DNA of 6,301 bases, taken from NCBI GenBank assembly GCA_016934135.1, contig JAFGTK010000144.1:1-6301 (forward strand), given 5' to 3'. The stretch is from Deltaproteobacteria bacterium. GTDB taxonomy: Bacteria > Desulfobacterota > Desulfomonilia > UBA1062. Positions within the stretch are counted from its first letter, which is position 1, and every line of letters begins with the position of its first letter. The notes under the pieces are model-generated. The model ran no database searches. It was not told the DNA's origin and was given only the letters and a program-made list of their open reading frames with translations. Shown here piece after piece: positions 1 to 6,212 of the stretch. A program made the translations under genes and the position numbers.

Positions 1-912
1 CTGTTGCTTGATATTGTTGATGTTATTGATGTAAGTTTTTCAGATTCCTTCTCAGGCGATTTTACCGGCCTCGGCAGGGAATCTGTCGAGGGTATCATAA
101 AGAACGATCTGGAGAGTATGGATCAGACTTCTGTAGCAGTTGATGAAATGATTCCTGATGAGGTCTTTGACATGAACTTTTCTTCAGGTTTTGATCCCGG
201 ATGTGAAGTCCCTCTGTTTCCAGATGTCATGTCGTTTATTACAGGATCTTCCTGGGATCTTGTTTTGATGGAGAATTTCAATATTGCGAGTGCCATCTCT
301 CAGGAAAGCATCAATCTGCTCCTGGAGAATGTTTTCACTGAAGATCATCAGTGGAATGTAAATGAGCTGCTGGTGGATCTTCTCGGGGAGGATTTCGAAG
401 GCTTCAGTTCTGACACCTCGGCAGATAAAAAGACTATAATGCGTTTAAGCGTTCCCCCTGTAATAGATCTGCGTGCTTCGCAGATGCGGATCTGCATCAA
501 CGATATGATTCTTCAGTACATGATCAAGGATATACCCCAATGGGAGGCATCTGTTGATATTGATATCATCGTTGAGCCCCGCGTTAATACAAACAGCATA
601 GACATATATCTCACGCCTATCGAACAGAATTGTCATTTTCATATTATGAGAGACAATCCGGGGAACCTGGGGATCTTTGATCACTCGTCTTTGGTGAGCG
701 ATGTCTTTGAGGCTGTTCCGGATATGGTTGGAGGTTCTTCGGATGATCCTTCCATCACTATAGATATTGATCTCTTTTCACCTGCCATTGTGTTCAGCAA
801 GACAGATTCTCCCTTGTCCATTTCTTCGGGCAATGGATATCTGTACCTGAACATGGATGTCTCAAACCTTGACCTTTCGCAGATGTCAGCCTGGGAGAAG
901 AGGTGTGAATAA
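1..912 (+). CDS. Acidic strand-rich hypothetical protein, C-terminal part (5' truncated)
   Basis: The frame is open from the first base and ends at TAA 910-912. The true start is upstream: the TTG at position 4 has no ribosome binding site in view, so I treat the gene as partial, with about 303 visible codons. I do not recognise the family. What is visible: a strikingly acidic composition (Asp/Glu/Ser/Ile rich); a first half with helical, amphipathic stretches (e.g. SINLLLENVF, NELLVDLLGEDF); and a second half of alternating hydrophobic/polar strands (VDIDIIVEP, SIDIYLTPI, SITIDIDLF, GYLYLNMDVSNLDL) typical of a beta-rich fold. Four scattered Cys are present and there is no transmembrane segment in the visible part. 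The strand-rich C-terminus could belong to a secreted or lipid-binding beta protein, but this is only a guess from pattern. It is separated from the exporter operon by 343 bp with its own promoter signals, so it is probably a separate transcription unit. It is real coding sequence: a 300-codon open frame with ordinary codon use. Confidence 0.75.
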   Translation: MLLDIVDVIDVSFSDSFSGDFTGLGRESVEGIIKNDLESMDQTSVAVDEMIPDEVFDMNFSSGFDPGCEVPLFPDVMSFITGSSWDLVLMENFNIASAISQESINLLLENVFTEDHQWNVNELLVDLLGEDFEGFSSDTSADKKTIMRLSVPPVIDLRASQMRICINDMILQYMIKDIPQWEASVDIDIIVEPRVNTNSIDIYLTPIEQNCHFHIMRDNPGNLGIFDHSSLVSDVFEAVPDMVGGSSDDPSITIDIDLFSPAIVFSKTDSPLSISSGNGYLYLNMDVSNLDLSQMSAWEKRCE

Positions 913-949
913 GTCTTCTCAAATGTAAAATTTGGATTAAAAATCATGG

Positions 950-978
950 TTGACTTTATGATCACATGTGGTTACATT
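950..978 (+). promoter_or_regulatory. Candidate sigma70 promoter P1
   Basis: TTGACT at 950-955 (five of six match to TTGACA) is followed after 17 bp by TACATT at 973-978 (four of six match to TATAAT). The predicted start of transcription is about 985. The imperfect TTTCATTAT palindrome at 992-1014 would then lie just downstream of the start, a usual position for a repressor site. The assignment rests on pattern only; AT-rich DNA gives such matches by chance. Confidence 0.35.
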
Positions 979-991
979 GCTAGTAATGATG

Positions 992-1014
992 TTTCATTAT
1001 TAAATAATATGAAA
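992..1014. promoter_or_regulatory. Imperfect palindrome, candidate operator O1
   Basis: The left arm TTTCATTAT (992-1000) is followed by TAA and then ATAAT-AT-GAAA (1004-1014). The right arm is the reverse complement of the left arm apart from a two-base AT insertion. The half-site TTCATTAT recurs in both arms of the palindrome at 1122-1139, which suggests the same dimeric regulator binds both. It sits just downstream of candidate promoter P1. Confidence 0.4.
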
Positions 1015-1062
1015 AGTGCACAATTCCTTTTGTCATGAAATTTGGCAATAGATTTCCATTAC

Positions 1063-1080
1063 GGTTTGCGGCCGCAAACC
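1063..1080. promoter_or_regulatory. Perfect 18-bp palindrome
   Basis: GGTTTGCGG followed directly by its exact reverse complement CCGCAAACC. It is GC-rich at the centre, unlike its AT-rich surroundings. No T-run follows (the next bases are AATAAGGG), so it is unlikely to be an intrinsic terminator. A continuous palindrome of this length fits a binding site for a dimeric regulator. Its half-site differs from the TTCATTAT sites, so a second regulator would be implied. Confidence 0.45.
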
Positions 1081-1120
1081 AATAAGGGAAGAAAGAAAGG
1101 TGCCAGGTTGCAGCGGGTTG

Positions 1121-1126
1121 TATAAT
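1121..1126 (+). promoter_or_regulatory. Perfect TATAAT -10 box, candidate promoter P2 of the exporter operon
   Basis: An exact consensus TATAAT lies 130 bp before the exporter start codon. No good -35 hexamer exists at 16-18 bp upstream, so the promoter would be weak, activator-dependent, or rely on the perfect -10 box. The expected start of transcription is near 1133, inside palindrome O2. Binding there should block RNA polymerase. Confidence 0.4.
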
Positions 1127-1139
1127 GAAAGTTCATTAT
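1122..1139. promoter_or_regulatory. 18-bp palindrome, candidate operator O2 overlapping the -10 box
   Basis: ATAATGAA, a two-base spacer AG, then the exact reverse complement TTCATTAT. It overlaps five of the six bases of the TATAAT box and covers the expected transcription start, the classic layout for repression. The half-site is shared with O1 at 992-1014. Arm length and the short spacer fit a TetR- or MarR-like dimer in format, but the regulator cannot be named from this window. Confidence 0.5.
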
Positions 1140-1255
1140 CAGAAATAGACACCGGACTTTCTTTATCGGATTCTTGTTGTGATTGCAGATGCAGATACGT
1201 TGAAACGATTCGTTGAAAGCATCAAGAGCTTTTTTAGCAAGGGGAGAATGTTGGT

Positions 1256-3679
1256 ATGAAACGACTTATTCGTTTTTGCGTGCAGTATCCGTATCTGATA
1301 ATAGCTGTTGTTGTCTGTACTACACTGTTTTTTCTCGCTCAGATTCCGGACATCAAGATCGATCCGCGGGTAGAGGTGGTTCTCAAGGAGAATAATCCGG
1401 TAGAAGAGGTGTGGAATGAGAACAAACAGGAATTTGAATCATATGCGGATATCATCATCGGGATGCTGCACGATGATATCTATCAATCGGATTCACTCCG
1501 AAAGATACAGGAGATATCCTCTGAGATAGAAAAGATCCAAGGTGTAAAGAAGGTCACCAGTATTCTCAATGTGAAAAATATTGAAGGCAGCGCCTCTGGT
1601 CTTGATGTTTCCCCAATGATCACAGACGGAGAGATTCCCCGAGGTGATGCCTGGCTCGAAGAGCTGAGGGAAAAGACCAATGCATGGGAGGTATACGAAG
1701 GTATCTATGTAACTAAAGATGGAAAAGGAACAGCGATATCTGTTGTTCTAAACAGTGATGTAGAAACCGATGATATCGTTCCAATTTACTATAACCTGAG
1801 AGATATTATGGAGAGATATGAAGGTCCTGAACAATTTTTCATCTCCGGGCCTACAATAGTGGAAGCCCTTCAGGGACATTACATGATAAAGGATCTGAAG
1901 ATTCTGGTTCCGCTGGTAAATATTGTGCTGGTCTTTTTTCTCTTTCTGTTCTTTCGGAATATCAGGGGGGTTGTGCTCCCTCTGGTTTCTGTCGGAATCT
2001 CCTCAATATGGACTGTCGGCCTCATGCCTCTGCTCAACATACCTCTAACCATGGTAACGTCAGTTTTGCCTGTTGCCCTTATTGCTGTGGGTTCAGCCTA
2101 TGGAATTCACTCTCTTGAAAATGTCTTCTCGGATGCTGCTGAAGGAAAAACAGGGAAGGAGGGAATCGTCAATGCACTAAGCAGAGTGAGTCTGCCGGTG
2201 ATTATGGCGGGGGTTACAACGATCGCTGCGTTTATCTCTCTATGTACTTCAGCGATAGTTCCTTTGAAACAGTTTGGTGCGCTGTCCGGATTCGGTCTGT
2301 TTATCTCGGTGGGTATCTCACTAACCTTTTTGCCTGCTGTTCTGTCTATTCTTGACTCCAGAGGCTGGGAATACGTTCCTCATCACCATTCAAGCAAAGA
2401 TATCATCGGGCCTGTTCTGAAATGGTTTACATTTGTAAGTCTGGAAAAGAGTTCCTTGATTATCCGCGGCAGCATAGTTGTTCTCTTCTTGTCGGTACTG
2501 CTCGGTCTTCTTGTAAAAAGTGATCTGAATCTCATTGAAGATTTCCGTAAAAGCAGCCCGATCAGAATTGCGGATCAGATTCTCAATGAGAAATTTGGAG
2601 GGACATCACTGTTCAATGTCGTTGTCAGTGGGGTGGACCCCGATGATATGAAAGATCCTGAGGTGCTTCGGGATATGGAACAGCTGCAGAACAGGCTCAA
2701 AGAACATGATGAAATAGGAAAAGCTGTTTCGGTTGTGGATTTTATCAAAAAAATGAACCAGGCCATGAATGAGGGTGATCCTGCATACTATGTTATCCCG
2801 GACTCCAAGGAACTTATTGCGCAATACCTTCTCCTTTTCTCCTTTTCCGGAGGGAGCGGTGAACTGGACAGTTTTGTGAATTTTGATTACCAGAGCGGCC
2901 AGATAATGCTTCAGATGAAATCCCAAAGCGGCTATCTTGCGCAGGATATTGTTGATAACGTTAATGATTTCAAACAATCCGAGCTTTCCGGTACTCAAAT
3001 AAACAATATCTTCACTACCGGTCTTTCCATGCTTGCAAAGGAATTCAACCGGCTCGTGGTGCAGAGCCAGATCAGAAGTTTTTCCGCGTCGTTCATTCTT
3101 GTCATACTCATTGTCTCTATAACGTTCAAATCTTTCAAGCTGGGTGCTTACTCTGTGGTACCGCTTTTTGTGCCGATTGTGATGAACTTTGGAATAATGG
3201 GGTTGACCGGTATCAGGCTTAATGCGGCAACAGCGATCATTGCAAGTCTTGCCATTGGTATCGGTATTGATTATTCAATCCATTTCTTAAGCCGTTACCG
3301 GCATGAGATTGCCATAAGAAACGACAATGAAAGGGCAATCGAGATCTCTCTCAATACCTCGGGAAGGGCTATCCTTTATAATGCCCTGGCTGTCGCTGCA
3401 GGCTTTCTGGTTCTGGTCCCTTCAAGCTTCGTCATTATCAGTCAGCTTGGTATACTGGTGGCCCTGGTCATGATTACAACATCGGTGGCGTCGATTACCA
3501 TACTGCCGGCGATGATAAAGGAGTTTCCGCCGAGACTGGTTAAGGCAAAAGTGCCTGAAACAGACAAAACAATGAATATCCATCTGGTTCCACAAAGAGT
3601 TCCTTCAGACTGTACAAACGTGGTAGGATGCAGGAACCGTATGGAGCAGAAAAAGAATGATAAGGAGGTTTTATCATGA
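1256..3679 (+). CDS. RND-superfamily exporter, MMPL/COG1033 type
   Basis: An 807-residue inner-membrane transporter, within the usual size for the COG1033/MMPL branch of the RND superfamily, which moves lipids and other hydrophobic molecules using the proton gradient. ATG 1256 is preceded by AAGGGGAG at 1239-1246. The two-fold RND architecture is clear: TM1 at about 13-29; a periplasmic domain at about 30-212; a TM2-TM6 bundle at about 215-365; TM7 at about 402-420; a second periplasmic domain at about 421-607; and TM8-TM12 at about 608-752. TM10 carries the family motif GIGIDYSIHFLSRYRHE with the expected proton-relay Asp672. The equivalent TM4 segment reads AVGSAYGIHSLEN and has Ala where the Asp would be. 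A hydrophilic tail of about 50 residues follows TM12. It is the first gene of the operon and its stop overlaps the next start (ATGA). There is no HlyD-like adaptor or TolC beside it, unlike AcrAB-type pumps. The substrate is unknown; hopanoid transporter HpnN and MmpL3 are distant functional analogues only. Confidence 0.93.
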   Translation: MKRLIRFCVQYPYLIIAVVVCTTLFFLAQIPDIKIDPRVEVVLKENNPVEEVWNENKQEFESYADIIIGMLHDDIYQSDSLRKIQEISSEIEKIQGVKKVTSILNVKNIEGSASGLDVSPMITDGEIPRGDAWLEELREKTNAWEVYEGIYVTKDGKGTAISVVLNSDVETDDIVPIYYNLRDIMERYEGPEQFFISGPTIVEALQGHYMIKDLKILVPLVNIVLVFFLFLFFRNIRGVVLPLVSVGISSIWTVGLMPLLNIPLTMVTSVLPVALIAVGSAYGIHSLENVFSDAAEGKTGKEGIVNALSRVSLPVIMAGVTTIAAFISLCTSAIVPLKQFGALSGFGLFISVGISLTFLPAVLSILDSRGWEYVPHHHSSKDIIGPVLKWFTFVSLEKSSLIIRGSIVVLFLSVLLGLLVKSDLNLIEDFRKSSPIRIADQILNEKFGGTSLFNVVVSGVDPDDMKDPEVLRDMEQLQNRLKEHDEIGKAVSVVDFIKKMNQAMNEGDPAYYVIPDSKELIAQYLLLFSFSGGSGELDSFVNFDYQSGQIMLQMKSQSGYLAQDIVDNVNDFKQSELSGTQINNIFTTGLSMLAKEFNRLVVQSQIRSFSASFILVILIVSITFKSFKLGAYSVVPLFVPIVMNFGIMGLTGIRLNAATAIIASLAIGIGIDYSIHFLSRYRHEIAIRNDNERAIEISLNTSGRAILYNALAVAAGFLVLVPSSFVIISQLGILVALVMITTSVASITILPAMIKEFPPRLVKAKVPETDKTMNIHLVPQRVPSDCTNVVGCRNRMEQKKNDKEVLS
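3662..3668 (+). promoter_or_regulatory. Strong Shine-Dalgarno of the LolA-like gene
   Basis: AAGGAGG lies inside the last codons of the exporter gene, 7 bases before ATG 3676. It fixes the start of the second gene. With the ATGA stop/start overlap, it suggests translational coupling plus strong independent initiation, which would make the periplasmic protein more abundant than the pump. Confidence 0.8.
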
Positions 3680-4470
3680 AGGTTAGGCATTTGGGGATAT
3701 CGCTTCTTTGTATATGTTTTTTTATCGGGAATATCATGATAGCGGCGCCTGGATTCAGTGCGGAAATGACCGCACAGGAGATTGTAAAGAAATCCGAGGA
3801 TCTTCTTGATCAGGCCAAAGACAGCCAGACAGATATTCTCATGACCCTCGTCAATAAGAACGGGAAGACAAGGGAGAGGAACCTTGCCGCATATATTAAA
3901 AAGGGTGAGAATGACTCATCGAAGTCTTTGATGTTTTTCCTTTCTCCTGCAGATGTAAAGGGGACCAGTTTTCTGGTATGGAGCGAGCCTGACAAGGATG
4001 ATCAGCAGTGGCTGTATCTGCCGGCTCTAAAGAGGATCCGCCAGATAAGCGCAAGCGGAAAAGGCGAGAGTTTCATGGGCACTGAGTTCACCTTTTTTGA
4101 TATGGGAAGCCATGATACGGATGACTACACATATACCCTCCTGGCCGATGAGGATGTAAACAATGAACCCTGTTACACCATAGAGGCCATTCCCAAGGAA
4201 GTCGAGTTCTATAAAAGAATCGTTATCTGGATACGCAAAGGGAATTTCATTCCTGCCAAGGCCGATTTTTACGACACCAAAGGTGAATATCTCAAGCAGG
4301 GGATCTTTTCCGATGTGCAGAATATCCAGGGAATCAACACGCCGACCCATATTGAGATGCACAATAAACAGAATAATCGTTCCACCATGCTCGACCTGAG
4401 CAATATTCTTTATGATAAAGGCCTTAAAGACGATATATTCACTGAGAGATATATGAAAAGGGGCAAATAA
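3676..4470 (+). CDS. LolA-like 'outer membrane lipoprotein-sorting' periplasmic protein
   Basis: 264 residues. Residues 1-29 form a signal peptide (Lys/Arg n-region, hydrophobic core LGISLLCICFFIGNIMIAA, likely cleavage near FSA/EM). There is no lipobox, so the mature protein should be soluble in the periplasm. The mature part matches the pattern of the LolA-like family usually annotated 'outer membrane lipoprotein-sorting protein'. It opens with TAQEIVKKSEDLL and an early strand with a RERNL segment, followed by LSPADVKGTSFLVW (89-102), QQWLYLPALKRIRQI (110-124) and SFMGTEFTFFDM (132-143). The C-terminal half is a run of beta strands (YTIEAIPK, RIVIWIRKGNFIPAKADFYD). True LolA carries lipoproteins across the periplasm in a half-barrel with a hydrophobic groove. 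This branch is found next to MMPL pumps, and a role as carrier for the pump's substrate is inferred from that. The start is fixed by AAGGAGG and the ATGA overlap. It lies 3 bp before the barrel gene. Confidence 0.9.
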   Translation: MKVRHLGISLLCICFFIGNIMIAAPGFSAEMTAQEIVKKSEDLLDQAKDSQTDILMTLVNKNGKTRERNLAAYIKKGENDSSKSLMFFLSPADVKGTSFLVWSEPDKDDQQWLYLPALKRIRQISASGKGESFMGTEFTFFDMGSHDTDDYTYTLLADEDVNNEPCYTIEAIPKEVEFYKRIVIWIRKGNFIPAKADFYDTKGEYLKQGIFSDVQNIQGINTPTHIEMHNKQNNRSTMLDLSNILYDKGLKDDIFTERYMKRGK

Positions 4471-4473
4471 TCA

Positions 4474-5985
4474 TTGAAGAAAGCAAGGGTACTTTCATTG
4501 CTTGTGTTATGCATAGGGCTTTGTCCCTTGTGGACAGGTGCATATGAGTATGAGAGTGAAAGCCTAACGTTATCTTTAAGCGGATATCTTGAAAGCGGCG
4601 CAAGGTATGCATTTGACAGTGATACACCTGATGAAGATCCATCCACTGAACTGGGGATCGATTTCAATGCCGATATAGGGTCAAAGGCATCCTTCAAGCT
4701 GTTTTTTCAGGTTCAGGGCGACGGCAAGGTAATCGATCCCGGCAATGGGATACTGTTCAATGAGTTCAATAAGATATACCAGGACAAGAATCCCTGTGTC
4801 GATATCGACGAGGCATATCTCGATCTTTTCACGGATTCTATGGATTTCAGGATAGGCATCCAGAAATTTGCATGGGGAAGGCTCGATGAGATCAACCCTA
4901 CCGACAACCTCAATACAGAGGACTTCACCCAGGGTGGCACGAACGAGGAAAATGAAAGAAAGATCGGTGTTCCTGCAGTAAAGTCAACTGTCTATACGGA
5001 TCTGGTAAACATCGAGCTTGCATGGATACCTCAGTATGTACCATACCGGCTTCCGACACGTGAAGAGAGATGGTTCCCGGGTGTGCTCAAGCCGCCCGAG
5101 GTTATTGCAACAGATACGGCAGCAGGTGATATTCCTGTCACGTCCTCTTATCAGGATATCGAAATGACCGGACGTTATCCGTCGCATTCGGAATATGGAA
5201 TCAGGGTCTCTAAATATATTGCAGGCTGCGACATATCACTGAGCTATTACCGCGGATACAATGTAATGCCCATTACCAGCGGACCCACCGATCTCACCAT
5301 CACATTGAAGGATCTTCTGGCGCTTGATTATTCCATCACAGCCGAGACCACTCTCGTGCCGGAGATCCATAAGATGAATGTTTACGGTTTCGATTTTACC
5401 ACTACGGTCGGCTCCTTTACCGTAAGGGGTGAATATGCTTATTTCCAGAACAAATACTACAACAGAAAGCTGGATTCTGTCCTGAGCGAAGAACTGACCC
5501 AGGAAAAACAGGATAATATCATGGATGATTTTATGGAAACATATCTTGACTCAGACGGGGAGCAGTCAGTCCAGACGTTTCGCATTGATCCGGCGATCTC
5601 CCTTCAGAAAGATTCCATGAAGTATGGCGTCGGGATAGATTACATATATGGTGATACCAGTATCAGCGCTCAGGTAATCCAGGAATTTGTTCCAGGCTAC
5701 GACGATGATAAACCCATTTATTTCATCAAAGACGGGTTCGATACATTGATAACTGTCTCGTTCAAGCAGTTTTTTCTCCAGAACACACTTGAGGCAAATC
5801 TTGATGGTGCTTACGACCTTGAATTCAAGGACTATATGATAAAGCCTTCTCTGAAATACAAGTTCACAGAGTCTCTGCAACTCACGCTCGGCGCAATCCT
5901 GCTGGATGGAAAGGAACAAGACTCTCTTGTCGGGCAATACCAGGACAATGACGAGATATATGCAAAACTAAGATGCTACTTCTGA
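4474..5985 (+). CDS. Outer-membrane beta-barrel protein, DUF1302-like
   Basis: 503 residues. The TTG start at 4474 is the best choice: an in-frame TAA sits only one codon upstream (4468-4470), GGGG at 4460-4463 supplies a ribosome binding site, and this start gives a proper signal peptide (KKAR n-region, core VLSLLVLCIGLCPLW, cleavage after TGA at residue 23). The mature protein shows amphipathic strands throughout and ends in EIYAKLRCYF, a C-terminal aromatic beta-signal recognised by the BAM complex. Residues 110-151 carry the most telling stretch: DIDEAYLDLF, then FRIGIQKFAWGRLDEINPTD and NLNTEDF. This fits the AWGR.D.INPTDNLN..DF pattern I associate with DUF1302-type barrels found in operons with MMPL pumps. 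It is somewhat shorter than the 550-650 residues usual there. It probably forms the outer-membrane end of the route made by the two upstream proteins. Whether it is a channel, a receptor or an acceptor cannot be read from sequence. Confidence 0.85.
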   Translation: MKKARVLSLLVLCIGLCPLWTGAYEYESESLTLSLSGYLESGARYAFDSDTPDEDPSTELGIDFNADIGSKASFKLFFQVQGDGKVIDPGNGILFNEFNKIYQDKNPCVDIDEAYLDLFTDSMDFRIGIQKFAWGRLDEINPTDNLNTEDFTQGGTNEENERKIGVPAVKSTVYTDLVNIELAWIPQYVPYRLPTREERWFPGVLKPPEVIATDTAAGDIPVTSSYQDIEMTGRYPSHSEYGIRVSKYIAGCDISLSYYRGYNVMPITSGPTDLTITLKDLLALDYSITAETTLVPEIHKMNVYGFDFTTTVGSFTVRGEYAYFQNKYYNRKLDSVLSEELTQEKQDNIMDDFMETYLDSDGEQSVQTFRIDPAISLQKDSMKYGVGIDYIYGDTSISAQVIQEFVPGYDDDKPIYFIKDGFDTLITVSFKQFFLQNTLEANLDGAYDLEFKDYMIKPSLKYKFTESLQLTLGAILLDGKEQDSLVGQYQDNDEIYAKLRCYF

Positions 5986-6014
5986 AACAAGCCGGTGCAC
6001 TACTCTCTTCAAGA

Positions 6015-6053
6015 GGCTTCTGCCGGATATTCCACCGGCAGAAGCCCTTTTTT
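6015..6053 (+). terminator. Rho-independent terminator of the exporter operon
   Basis: A perfect 12-bp stem, GGCTTCTGCCGG (6015-6026) paired with CCGGCAGAAGCC (6035-6046), with an 8-base loop. It is followed by one C and six Ts (6048-6053). It begins 29 bases after the barrel stop codon. There is no T-run on the opposite strand, so it works only for the operon and not for the convergent gene. Confidence 0.95.
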
Positions 6054-6106
6054 AACCCACATTTTGAGGGTGGAGATAATAATACTGCGCCCCCTGTGCC
6101 TTATTA

Positions 6107-6180
6107 TGTAGGAGCGCCTTCAGGCGCGACAATAGTCAAAAGCAGGTCTGGGAGCGGTCGCGGCTGAAGCCGCTCCTACA
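6107..6180. repeat. REP doublet (REPIN-like element)
   Basis: Two 24-base REP sequences stand in opposite orientation around a 26-base centre: copy A at 6107-6130 (+) and copy B at 6157-6180 (-). Both begin TGTAGGAGCG, carry a 5-bp hairpin with a TTCA loop and end in GCGAC when read in the same sense. They differ at two positions only (6117 and 6124 in A), which pair with each other in the hairpin, so the change from C-G to G-C keeps the stem. The format matches REPINs mobilised by RAYT (TnpA-REP) transposases. No RAYT gene is in the window. It lies between two convergent genes, the usual site for such elements, and could also help shield or end transcripts from the minus-strand gene. Confidence 0.88.
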
Positions 6181-6212
6181 GGTGTAACACATATCAAAAG
6201 CAAAATATGGGT

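Larger units (their letters stand above)
913..1255. other. Regulatory gap upstream of the exporter operon
   Basis: This 343-bp stretch has no convincing gene. Its left part is AT-rich (to about 1060). It holds a candidate sigma70 promoter, a perfect TATAAT box and three palindromes, listed separately. No clear rho-independent terminator for the upstream gene is visible in it. The last 120 bases before the exporter would form a long 5' leader if transcription starts from the TATAAT box. The leader contains a short partial repeat (CGTTGAAA at 1198-1205 and 1211-1218) and a ribosome binding site. Confidence 0.7.

Noticed and set aside
467..495. Two competing short hairpins (ATCTGCG/CGCAGAT and GCAGAT/ATCTGC) that share an arm
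   Set aside because: They lie inside a coding region, far from any start or stop, with stems of 6-7 bp. Codon sequence explains them well enough.
963..970. 8-bp palindrome CACATGTG
   Set aside because: Too short, expected by chance, and inside the spacer of candidate promoter P1 with no second copy nearby.
1198..1218. Partial tandem repeat CGTTGAAA, 13 bp apart
   Set aside because: Eight bases repeated once with diverged flanks; too short to claim a site without conservation data.
1216..1235. Attenuator-like hairpin AAAGC/GCTTT with a T-run in the leader
   Set aside because: The stem is only five weak base pairs, and part of the T-run is used in the stem. It is too unstable to call a terminator.
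1248..1259. Tiny upstream frame ATG-TTG-GTA-TGA that overlaps the pump start codon
   Set aside because: The GGGGAG before it is only one base away from this ATG, too close for initiation. It fits the pump ATG at 1256 better, so it is probably accidental.
1213..1395. Open frame of 60 codons overlapping the start of the pump gene
   Set aside because: It overlaps the well-supported exporter in another frame, and its sequence (Cys/Ser/Arg rich) has no protein-like pattern.
2606..2998. Minus-strand frame of 130 codons inside the pump gene
   Set aside because: It is antisense to conserved pump sequence, with no ribosome binding site or recognisable protein features; a shadow of the real gene.
5973..6167. 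Open frame of 64 codons after the barrel gene
   Set aside because: It runs through the terminator hairpin and the first REP copy into the second. It has no ribosome binding site and its translation follows the repeats, so it is spurious.
6136..6202. TCAAAAGCA repeated at 6136 and 6194, around the second REP copy
   Set aside because: A nine-base match that does not sit at the ends of the REP doublet, so it is not a target-site duplication.
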